NCBI GenBank assembly: GCA_902629495.1 | Contig: CACORA010000033.1 | Location: 1 to 19,953, forward strand | Length of the DNA stretch: 19,953 nt | From: Planctomycetaceae bacterium | Lineage (GTDB): Bacteria; Planctomycetota; Planctomycetia; Pirellulales; UBA1268 | Direction of reading: 5' to 3' | In this document: positions 6,865-13,582 of the stretch, in pieces | Layout: every line of letters starts with the position of its first letter | How positions within the stretch are numbered: position 1 is the first letter of the stretch | Position numbers and translations under genes: made by a program | Notes under the pieces: generated by a model | The model's input: only the letters and a program-made list of their open reading frames with translations | Database searches by the model: none | Told to the model about the DNA's origin: nothing

Positions 6865-8523
6865 CTACTTTTCTGAAGAAGATGACTCGAGGAGTGTCTC
6901 TGGATCTGCCGGAGAATCACGACCAAGGTGGGTTCGTGAAAGGTGTTCGACAAATGCCTCACTCGCATCCTGAAGAACAAAGACTTCGCTTGCGCCCTGT
7001 GGTGATCCGTGTGGACGTACAATACAAATCACCTCTGCCTTGCCCTTGTGCTGACGAACATGATCTAACAACGTCTGTTCTCCATCCGAGAGCGATGCAC
7101 CAGAATGCTGATGCATTGCACCCTGTTGTGATACCGCGTGGTCCATACCACTCGATGCGGTTGGAACAGCATTTGCCCGATCTCGGCGATCAAAAGCAAC
7201 CTCTGGCATTTCATCTGGCATATTTGGAATAACAGATGATGGATCAGTGGCTCCCTGTGGCAAACCACCACTTGGATAGACACTTCGATAAACAAATGCC
7301 AATCCTGCTTCGTCAAGATGTTCATGGATCGCCGGCAGTGCAGCAAAAAGACCTTCATTATCTGCTGGATCTGCCGCATTGCAGACACCAATGAGTGTTC
7401 CGTCAAGTGAAAACAAACCACCGCCGCTACGACCTTCAACGGGCTGTCCGGCTACTTGTACATTCGCTGGGCCAAGATACTTATCAACACCATTTACCTT
7501 GCTGTAATGTATTGTTGGATCATCACCTCCATTGCAACCGACAGTTACAACAGACTCACCTGCTTTTGTCCTTTCTTCAGGACCACCTACACTGACAGCC
7601 TCGATAGGCTGATCTGTAAAAATACTCACAAGTGCAAGGTCCCGAGTCAGGTCATACGCCACAACTTGTCCAGCAACACCTCGTGGAGCATTTGGACTAA
7701 AAAGGTCCACCTTTACTTTTCCTTTCCCATCAGAATCACGAAAAATATGACCGCATGTCAGAATGAGTGCTTCGCCTTGACGGCAATCTATGACTGTTCC
7801 TGTACCTCCGGACATACCCTGAGGATCATCGACTCGTAATCGAGCAGTCGCCTGCAGAAGTTTCCGTTCAAGCCGCTGACGTTTTTCTTCCGAAAGAATC
7901 TGCGCCGACGCTTCATGCGACACATTTTTTATAGCGTTTGATGGGCTGACAGAAAGAGGTTCTGGTAGATCAGAACTTTGTATTACCGCATGCGGGAGAT
8001 TTTGTGAAAGCTCTTTCGGCTCAGTCAACAACGGCCCTGCTGGTACGACCGGTAGAGGAATCCCCGGCACTGGAGGAGCTTGAGGAACATCCATCCTTCC
8101 CGGCGTCGAGGGATTGTCAGCCAGTCCAAGAGGCTTTCTACTCTTCTTAAGAAGGTTTTCAAGGTCGTTTCGTGTGGTCGCACCATTGATTCGTCCCACT
8201 TCTTCTCCATGGACAAGCAGCACATAGCAAGGCACTCCAGTGACTCCAAAACGTTTGACCAGATTGGGTTCTTGATCAGCATCTACATGTCGAACAACCC
8301 ATCCAGCAGCGGTTATTTCACCAATAATTGGTGCCATTTGACGACACGGCCCACACCACGTAGCAGCAAAATTCAGAAGAATGACATCCCCTTGGGTAGC
8401 AGCATCCATGGCTGCCTGAGCTGTTGCTGTCTGCTCATCTGAATCAGCCTGAACTGGGGAAATAGCCATCCAAAAGGCCGCACCGACAAGCACGCAATGG
8501 ACTGCGTGTCGTAAAGTGATCAT
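6865..8523 (-). CDS. Exported thioredoxin / trypsin-like serine protease fusion
   Basis: Exported protein of 552 residues with two enzyme-like modules. The ATG at 8523 is preferred because GTGGAG (8530-8535) lies six bases upstream and a signal peptide starts there (MITLRHAVHCVLVGAAFWMA, cleavage near VQA at 26). A GTG at 8589 would add 22 residues ahead of the signal. Residues 35-130 form a thioredoxin domain with WCGPC (56-60) and the cis-proline at G-V-P (98). A proline-rich linker (about 134-195) follows. Residues 222-400 form a trypsin-like domain with a complete triad, H259 in TCGHI, D295 in DLTRDLAL and S366 in EGRSGGGL, in the HtrA-like order but with no PDZ domain seen. The last part has a disordered Met/Gln/His/Ser stretch and a small domain (about 473-528) containing HKGKAEVICIVRP. 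The downstream phosphatase gene follows after 8 nt. Confidence 0.88.
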   Translation of the reverse strand: MITLRHAVHCVLVGAAFWMAISPVQADSDEQTATAQAAMDAATQGDVILLNFAATWCGPCRQMAPIIGEITAAGWVVRHVDADQEPNLVKRFGVTGVPCYVLLVHGEEVGRINGATTRNDLENLLKKSRKPLGLADNPSTPGRMDVPQAPPVPGIPLPVVPAGPLLTEPKELSQNLPHAVIQSSDLPEPLSVSPSNAIKNVSHEASAQILSEEKRQRLERKLLQATARLRVDDPQGMSGGTGTVIDCRQGEALILTCGHIFRDSDGKGKVKVDLFSPNAPRGVAGQVVAYDLTRDLALVSIFTDQPIEAVSVGGPEERTKAGESVVTVGCNGGDDPTIHYSKVNGVDKYLGPANVQVAGQPVEGRSGGGLFSLDGTLIGVCNAADPADNEGLFAALPAIHEHLDEAGLAFVYRSVYPSGGLPQGATDPSSVIPNMPDEMPEVAFDRRDRANAVPTASSGMDHAVSQQGAMHQHSGASLSDGEQTLLDHVRQHKGKAEVICIVRPHGSPQGASEVFVLQDASEAFVEHLSRTHLGRDSPADPETLLESSSSEK

Positions 8524-8529
8524 CCAATG

Positions 8530-8535
8530 CTCCAC
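8530..8535 (-). promoter_or_regulatory. Shine-Dalgarno GTGGAG deciding the protease start
   Basis: GTGGAG on the reverse strand lies six bases before the ATG at 8523. The alternative GTG at 8589 lacks a comparable site and would bury the signal peptide 22 residues into the protein. Confidence 0.6.
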
Positions 8536-8644
8536 GCTGGGGAATAAAACAAGGATGGTGGCGAGAGCCTCCCGGAGCCACAAGATCACTTTTTGAGAAT
8601 ACTTAAAGAGTTGGTCTTGCCCTGATGCCCCTATTTCAACATCG

Positions 8645-8665
8645 TTACCTCATTACCTCATTACC
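8645..8665 (+). repeat. Tandem 8-base repeat TTACCTCA in the metG leader
   Basis: Two full copies of TTACCTCA (8645-8652, 8653-8660) are followed by a partial third copy TTACC (8661-8665). The repeat ends 17 bases before the metG ATG, where a ribosome binding site would be expected. On the other strand it reads TGAGGTAA. Confidence 0.6.
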
Positions 8666-8682
8666 ACCTACAATCCGTAGCT

Positions 8683-10779
8683 ATGCCTGATCGCCGTATT
8701 CTTGTCACCTCTGCCCTGCCCTACGCCAACGGCCACATACACCTCGGGCATCTTGTCGAATATATCCAAACCGACATTTTTGTCCGTTTTCAAAAACTCT
8801 GTGGACATCAGGCAATCTATCTTTGTGCGGATGATACCCATGGTACAGCGATCATGATTCGTGCCAAAGCAGAAGGCCGAAGTGAACAAGACCTTATAGC
8901 TGACATGCGAAAAGCCCATCTTGCAGACTTCAATGATTTTCAGATTGAATTTGATCATTATGGATCAACCGACAGTACCGCCAATAAACAGCTATGTGCA
9001 ACAATGTGGCAGGCTCTTCGAAAACAAGAGCTCATTGTCAACCGAGACGTACAGCAACTTTTTGATCCAGAGGCCAACTTGTTTCTTGCGGATCGCTTTG
9101 TACAGGGTTCGTGCCCAAAGTGTGGTGCAGTTGATCAATATGGTGATTCATGTGAGAAATGTGGTGCAACCTACGGACCTGCTGAATTAGTCAATCCCAT
9201 CAGCACACTGTCTGGAGCGACTCCAGAAGTACGTTCGGCGAACCATCTATTCGTGACAATTGAAAAACTTCATGATTTTCTCAACTCATGGACACAGTCC
9301 TCAGATGCACTCGACTCACGGATTGCAAACTATCTCGCCGGACATTTTCTAAATGATCCATTACGCGACTGGGATATTTCACGGCCATCCCCTTATTTTG
9401 GTTTTGAAATTCCCGATGCGCCTGGTCAGTACTGGTATGTTTGGTTTGACGCTCCGGTTGGCTATCTAGCTGCTACGCAAGAATGGTGTGATGCACATGG
9501 TGAATCCCTTTCAGGTTGGTGGGGACGAGATCAAAACGACGACACAAAAGCGGAAATCCATCATTTTATTGGGAAAGATATCACTTACTTTCACACACTC
9601 TTTTGGCCAGCCATGCTCGAAGCTGCTGGCCTTGCATTGCCTAAAAAGGTTCGGGTCCATGGTTTTCTAACCGTCAATGGTCAGAAAATGTCCAAAAGCC
9701 GTGGAACGTTTATTATGGCAAGAACCTATCTTGAGCACCTTGATCCCAGTGCGCTTCGTTACTACTACGCCAGCAAATTATCTGGTGGTATTGATGACAT
9801 TGACCTCAATCTTGATGAGTTTATCACGAAGGTAAATTCAGACCTGATTGGTAAAGTCGTTAATCTTGCCAGTCGAACAGCACGATGGCTCCAATCAACC
9901 GGTCTCTCAAAAACCTATCCTGATGATGGAGGCCTTTTTGACACTGCAGCAAAAGATTCTTTTGAAATTGCAGCTGCCTATGAAAACTGCGACTTTGCTC
10001 GTGCTATGCGAATCATTATGCTCGCAGCTGATCGGGCAAATGCCTATGTTGATACAGAACAGCCCTGGAAGCTTGCCAAGGATGGTCCAGCATCTGCTGA
10101 AAAACTCCAACAGGTAGCGAGTGTTGCACTCAATCTATTCCGACAAATAATGGTGTATCTCACCCCTGTTCTCCCAGAAATCTCTCAGAGGGTTGGCGCT
10201 CTTTTAGGAGGAACGATTACGAAATGGGAGGAATCTCAGCATCCCCTTGTGAATGCACCTGTAAATACATTCAAGCCACTCATGCGTCGAGTAGACCCAA
10301 CACATATTGAATCGATGCTCAACGTGGTAAAAGAACAATCCGTAAAGACAGTATCCTCACACCCCAAAAACCAACACAAAGGAAGCCAATCTGTGCAAGA
10401 CACACATTCAGACTCTGGTGAATCTCTCGCTGCGGAACCACTTGCTGCAGAATGTACGATAGACGACTTCTCAAAGGTTGATTTGCGAATCGCCAGAGTC
10501 ATTTCTGCTGAAGATGTTCCAGATGCCCGTAAACTTCTGAAACTGACAGTGAGCCTTGGTGGAGATGCAACTCGAACGATCTTCGCGGGCATAAAGGGAT
10601 TTCATGAACCCTCGGACTTGATTGGTCGCCTTGTTGTGGTAGTGGCAAATCTCGCACCACGACAAATGAAATTTGGATTAAGTGAGGGCATGATTGTCGC
10701 TGGTAGCGGTGCAGGAAACCCAGGTGTCTTCCTGATTTCTCCCGATTCCGGTGCCCTCCCAGGCATGCGCCTTCGTTAA
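8683..10779 (+). CDS. metG: Methionyl-tRNA synthetase
   Basis: Cytoplasmic class I aminoacyl-tRNA synthetase that charges tRNA-Met, 698 residues (E. coli 677). The N-terminal [15 protein letters not shown] contains the HIGH-type signature HLGH at 20-23. The zinc knuckle CPKCG...CEKCG uses C144, C147, C157 and C160, and KMSKS is at 335-339. The anticodon-binding helical domain follows to about residue 555. A low-complexity linker (about 562-595) then leads into a C-terminal tRNA-binding OB-fold (EMAPII-like) from about 598 to the end, containing [17 protein letters not shown] and LAPRQMKFG, which is the dimerising module of bacterial MetG. The start matches the family's N-terminus although no clear Shine-Dalgarno sequence precedes it; the leader instead holds a tandem repeat. 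It is flanked by intergenic regions on both sides and is probably transcribed alone. Confidence 0.98.
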   Translation: MPDRRILVTSALPYANGHIHLGHLVEYIQTDIFVRFQKLCGHQAIYLCADDTHGTAIMIRAKAEGRSEQDLIADMRKAHLADFNDFQIEFDHYGSTDSTANKQLCATMWQALRKQELIVNRDVQQLFDPEANLFLADRFVQGSCPKCGAVDQYGDSCEKCGATYGPAELVNPISTLSGATPEVRSANHLFVTIEKLHDFLNSWTQSSDALDSRIANYLAGHFLNDPLRDWDISRPSPYFGFEIPDAPGQYWYVWFDAPVGYLAATQEWCDAHGESLSGWWGRDQNDDTKAEIHHFIGKDITYFHTLFWPAMLEAAGLALPKKVRVHGFLTVNGQKMSKSRGTFIMARTYLEHLDPSALRYYYASKLSGGIDDIDLNLDEFITKVNSDLIGKVVNLASRTARWLQSTGLSKTYPDDGGLFDTAAKDSFEIAAAYENCDFARAMRIIMLAADRANAYVDTEQPWKLAKDGPASAEKLQQVASVALNLFRQIMVYLTPVLPEISQRVGALLGGTITKWEESQHPLVNAPVNTFKPLMRRVDPTHIESMLNVVKEQSVKTVSSHPKNQHKGSQSVQDTHSDSGESLAAEPLAAECTIDDFSKVDLRIARVISAEDVPDARKLLKLTVSLGGDATRTIFAGIKGFHEPSDLIGRLVVVVANLAPRQMKFGLSEGMIVAGSGAGNPGVFLISPDSGALPGMRLR

Positions 10780-10788
10780 TGCATTCAC

Positions 10789-10805
10789 TCTTTTTTTCAA
10801 AAAGA
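10789..10805 (+). terminator. Weak A/T hairpin after metG
   Basis: TCTTTTT and AAAAAGA form a perfect 7-base inverted repeat with a three-base loop, ten bases after the metG stop. It contains a T-run but in the 5' arm, and the stem has just one G-C pair per arm, so termination is only a possibility. Confidence 0.2.
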
Positions 10806-10874
10806 CATATCTCGTAGCCCCTTCATCATCCTCCATGTAACTGGCATAAGATTGAAGAGATACAGCTGGAATAA

Positions 10875-10892
10875 ACGAGAAAGGAGTCTCGT
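10875..10892 (+). repeat. Small hairpin with AAGGAG loop in the usp leader
   Basis: ACGAGA (10875-10880) and TCTCGT (10887-10892) form a perfect six-base stem with loop AAGGAG, 66 bases before the usp start. No T-run follows. It may be leader structure or chance. Confidence 0.35.
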
Positions 10893-10945
10893 CTTCATCT
10901 TGTCTTGGACACGGAACATCTTGTTTTCATTGTGATGTTTGTTCT

Positions 10946-10951
10946 GGGAGG
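10946..10951 (+). promoter_or_regulatory. Strong Shine-Dalgarno GGGAGG of the usp gene
   Basis: GGGAGG with a six-base spacer to the ATG at 10958. It is among the best ribosome binding sites in the window and supports that start and good expression. Confidence 0.75.
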
Positions 10952-10957
10952 TTCCTC

Positions 10958-11419
10958 ATGAAACAGAACACTATTGTGTTTCCCACCGACTTTTCTCATG
11001 CAAGTGACGCAGTTCTCTTACACGCAGAGTCACTTGCAAAACAACAGGACGCTGAGCTTCTTATTGTACATGTGGAGGAGCCTCCCCTTGCCTACGGTGG
11101 TGGTGAGTTGTACTACGGCATTCCAGAACCAAGTTCTGAGCATATTCTTGCAATGCTTGAACGTGTGACTCCTACTGAGAAATCTTTGACATTCACACGC
11201 CTTCTTCTGCTTGGTGACCCTGCTTCTGAGATTGTCCGCATAGCCGATGAAAGAAAAGCTGATATGATTGTACTCGGCACTCATGGACGAACAGGATTGA
11301 CTCGAATGCTTATGGGAAGTGTTGCAGAGTCAATTGTTCGACGAGCACCGTGCCCAGTGCTTGTCTATCGGGAAACCAATGAACAACTGACTGCAAGAAA
11401 GCCATCCGCTACTCCGTGA
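10958..11419 (+). CDS. Universal stress protein, ATP-binding type
   Basis: 153 residues, a single Usp domain of usual length. The protein starts TIVFPTDFSHASDAVL with the conserved aspartate D11. Near the end it carries the ATP-binding signature G-x2-G-x9-G-[ST]: G107, G110, G120 and S121 in LGTHGRTG...MGSVAE, followed by APCPVLVYR. This places it with the nucleotide-binding (MJ0577-like) Usp proteins rather than UspA proper. It is cytoplasmic. Usp proteins respond to stress or growth arrest in many bacteria; the trigger here is not visible. It is the first gene of a two-gene unit: its TGA overlaps the GTG start of epmA in the four bases GTGA, so translation is likely coupled. Confidence 0.95.
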   Translation: MKQNTIVFPTDFSHASDAVLLHAESLAKQQDAELLIVHVEEPPLAYGGGELYYGIPEPSSEHILAMLERVTPTEKSLTFTRLLLLGDPASEIVRIADERKADMIVLGTHGRTGLTRMLMGSVAESIVRRAPCPVLVYRETNEQLTARKPSATP

Positions 11420-12378
11420 CTATTCGACCTGTTCTTGCATTACGAGCCTCGGTACGAACAAAACTTCGAGATCTCTTTGACAGATCTGGTTTTATTGAAG
11501 TTGATACACCAATACTATCAACTGAAATTCTACCTGAAGCATACATTGATCCGATCTCGATTCAGACGACGGGGTCGTCCATGTTCTTACAAACAAGTCC
11601 TGAAGCTTTTATGAAACGGCTCTTGGCAGCAGACTCAGGGCCTGTCTATCAGTTCGCCAGATCATTTCGTGATGGAGAACATGGAAAGCTCCATCACGTC
11701 GAGTTTACACTCCTTGAGTGGTATGAACCTCAGACAACACTCGACAACACCACTGAGTTTCTTGCAAAACTATGCTCGGCAGTTGTTGGAACAGAAGGTA
11801 TCGAACGAGTCTCTTGCTTTGACGCATTTCAGACGTTCGCTGGTGTCGATCCTTTCTCAGCCTCCCTTGGCGACCTGCGCTCTGCTGGCAAGAAGTTAAA
11901 CCTTCATCTTCCGGAATCCTATTACCGAAATCCTAAAAACGAACTCCAATACCAACAAGTTTGGGATCGTTGGTTTGAGACTATCCTGACCGAGGTGGTA
12001 CAGCCACAACTGGGACTTGAAAAACCCACAACACTTGAGGCATGGCCTGCTTCTCAGTCTGCTTTTGCACGCCTCGATGACAATGATACAAACACAGCCA
12101 AGCGATTTGAGTTATTTCTCAATGGCATTGAACTGGCCAATGGCTGGGAAGAGGAAATACGCCGAGACATCATTTCCGATCGTATTCAGAAAGCAAATAA
12201 AATTCGTTCTGCCGATGGGAGAGATCCGCTGCCACAACCCGTGCAATTTCTTAATGCTCACAAAGGAACGATGCCACATGGGGTAGGTGCAGCACTTGGC
12301 TTTGACCGTCTCGTTATGATTGCAGCTGGAACAAACTCGATTGACTCAGTTGTGCCATTCCCACCCGCACATCGTTAA
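11416..12378 (+). CDS. epmA: Elongation factor P--beta-lysine ligase (EpmA/PoxA/GenX-like)
   Basis: 320 residues, matching EpmA (325 in E. coli), a truncated lysyl-tRNA-synthetase-like enzyme without the anticodon domain. In E. coli it attaches (R)-beta-lysine to a conserved lysine of elongation factor P, which helps ribosomes through proline runs. Visible motifs are class II motif 2 at residues 83-101 (SFRDGEHGKLHHVEFTLLEW), the P-A-S-Q-S segment (PASQSAFARL), GIELANGWEE, and motif 3 near the C-terminus (GAALGFDRLVM). The start is GTG at 11416, overlapping the usp stop by four bases; the N-terminus begins right at the catalytic fold, without the short leader of the E. coli protein. Neither efp nor epmB lies in the window. 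The stop overlaps the convergent gene in TTAA. Confidence 0.92.
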   Translation: MTIRPVLALRASVRTKLRDLFDRSGFIEVDTPILSTEILPEAYIDPISIQTTGSSMFLQTSPEAFMKRLLAADSGPVYQFARSFRDGEHGKLHHVEFTLLEWYEPQTTLDNTTEFLAKLCSAVVGTEGIERVSCFDAFQTFAGVDPFSASLGDLRSAGKKLNLHLPESYYRNPKNELQYQQVWDRWFETILTEVVQPQLGLEKPTTLEAWPASQSAFARLDDNDTNTAKRFELFLNGIELANGWEEEIRRDIISDRIQKANKIRSADGRDPLPQPVQFLNAHKGTMPHGVGAALGFDRLVMIAAGTNSIDSVVPFPPAHR

Positions 12379-12998
12379 GTAGAAGTTGACTTGACATCTA
12401 CAACCATCCACCTTTCGACTAGTCCACCTTGCCGAGCAACCTTCCCATGGGCTACCTCGACTACCAGTTCTAAACGTTCAGAATCACACGGCTCCATGCG
12501 GACCTGCACAAACCACGTTCGTAGATCAGATGCTCCTTTGTCCATAATCTGAATATGTGGTTCCACAAGAGCATCACAGGCAGACAACTGTTTGGCCAAT
12601 TCTTTGATTGGATACTCATCAAGGAAGCTCATTTCTCTCGCATCATCAACTCGAGCATCAAGCATAGCTGCAATCCACAGACGCGTTGCTTCCTCAGCAC
12701 GCGATGCAGAAACACTTCTCTTCACATACGAGTACGATATTGCTTGAGCACCAAATCCTACAGACAAAGCCAGACCACATAGGGCCGCCGTCCTGCCAAC
12801 TTTTTGAACCCCCGGCCGGCTCACATCTGTAAGCCCAAGACTTGCCAGACCAACACCCAGAAAAGGAACAAACCAGAAGAATGGGGTGACTAGTGCACCT
12901 GCAGAAAAAAAGCCTGCAAACAATGCGGCAACAGCCAATCCACTGACAGGCTTATATTCATTTTGTTCTGTTTCAATACTTCTCAAGGCTTCGCCCAT
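12375..12998 (-). CDS. DUF4190-like membrane protein with C-terminal soluble domain
   Basis: 207 residues from ATG 12998. A short polar N-terminus is followed by a Y-K-P-x-S-G-L-A-V-A entry into two or three hydrophobic segments (about residues 19-57 and 68-90), the layout of DUF4190-type domains (FFWFVPFLGVGLASLGL is typical). Residues 95-207 form a soluble part with charged helices and strands (ATRLWIAAMLDARVDDA, then WFVQVRMEPC, VVDVKS). The latter resembles small NTF2-like or lipoprotein-type accessory domains, but I cannot name it. It overlaps the end of the CvpA-family gene by 16 bases, so the two are surely read together. It is the last gene of the long leftward row. Its TAA overlaps the epmA stop in TTAA, leaving no room for an intergenic terminator. 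Confidence 0.72.
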   Translation of the reverse strand: MGEALRSIETEQNEYKPVSGLAVAALFAGFFSAGALVTPFFWFVPFLGVGLASLGLTDVSRPGVQKVGRTAALCGLALSVGFGAQAISYSYVKRSVSASRAEEATRLWIAAMLDARVDDAREMSFLDEYPIKELAKQLSACDALVEPHIQIMDKGASDLRTWFVQVRMEPCDSERLELVVEVAHGKVARQGGLVERWMVVDVKSTST

Positions 12999-13582
12999 AG
13001 TGAACCTTCCGACTCGAGTTTTTTTCGACGATCTGCATATCTCAGAATAAAATCCGCCTCTTTATCAAAGACATTTGCCTCATTTTCACCTGGTCGGGAA
13101 AAAGGCGCTCCCTGACGAGTCGCCCCTCGAACAAACTGTAGCCATTTCCTATCCGGGGCTAAACCACCGAACATGCGTTGAGTTGGATTTGGTTGAATGC
13201 TATCACGTGGAAGGGGAGCCATATGCAGGGTTGTGGCAACAAAACAGATAAAAATCCAACCAACAAATAGCCCCACGACTGGCCCACCAATACGATCAAC
13301 CCAGATGGGAAACTTCACTCGGGTACGTGAAACTCGAATCGTGACTTCTGTCGTGATGGTCAACAACAGAGCAAACAAGATCCAAATACAGAGAAAATCT
13401 ACAACGTAACCCGCTCCAGGAACTGCATCTTGAATAAGTCCTGCTGGCCATTCATACCACGCCGTTGCAAGCGTTGCTGAGAAGAGAACGTTAATGGCTG
13501 CCACCATCGCCGACCACAAGCCCTCTCGATAAAAGAGCCCGGCACAAATACCCATCATCAGCAGGAGCACAAGACTAATCAC
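12983..13582 (-). CDS. CvpA-family inner-membrane protein
   Basis: 199 residues from a GTG at 13582 that overlaps the upstream stop in GTGA. Four hydrophobic segments are seen at about residues 3-18, 24-42, 60-80 and 99-120, with the family-typical D-R-x-G-G-x-x-x-G-x-x-x-G-W (DRIGGPVVGLFVGWI) between the third and fourth. A polar C-terminal tail of about 75 residues follows. CvpA in E. coli was named for colicin V production and has been linked to envelope homeostasis; the molecular role is not settled. Here it lies between a degenerate GspE-like protein and a second membrane protein, suggesting a membrane-associated module, by inference. Loss of hydrophobic order is not seen, so it appears intact. 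Confidence 0.82.
   Translation of the reverse strand: MISLVLLLMMGICAGLFYREGLWSAMVAAINVLFSATLATAWYEWPAGLIQDAVPGAGYVVDFLCIWILFALLLTITTEVTIRVSRTRVKFPIWVDRIGGPVVGLFVGWIFICFVATTLHMAPLPRDSIQPNPTQRMFGGLAPDRKWLQFVRGATRQGAPFSRPGENEANVFDKEADFILRYADRRKKLESEGSLWAKP

Larger units (their letters stand above)
8524..8682. promoter_or_regulatory. Divergent upstream region between protease gene and metG
   Basis: 159 bp separate two divergently read genes, so promoters for both must lie here or inside the neighbours. I cannot point to a convincing -35/-10 pair on either strand. The metG-proximal end has a tandem TTACCTCA repeat (8645-8665). Confidence 0.5.

Noticed and set aside
8524..8589. 22-residue extension of the thioredoxin-protease to a GTG at 8589
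   Set aside because: It would place a second hydrophobic segment ahead of a good signal peptide, and the ATG at 8523 has a better-spaced ribosome binding site.
8524..8682. Sigma-70 promoter elements such as TTGAGA near 8593
   Set aside because: No -10-like hexamer is found at the right distance; calling a promoter would be guesswork.
10797..10898. 33-codon reverse-strand frame between metG and usp (MKTRLLSRLFQLYLF start)
   Set aside because: It has a basic/hydrophobic start but no ribosome binding site and lies alone against the direction of both neighbours; too little to call a gene.
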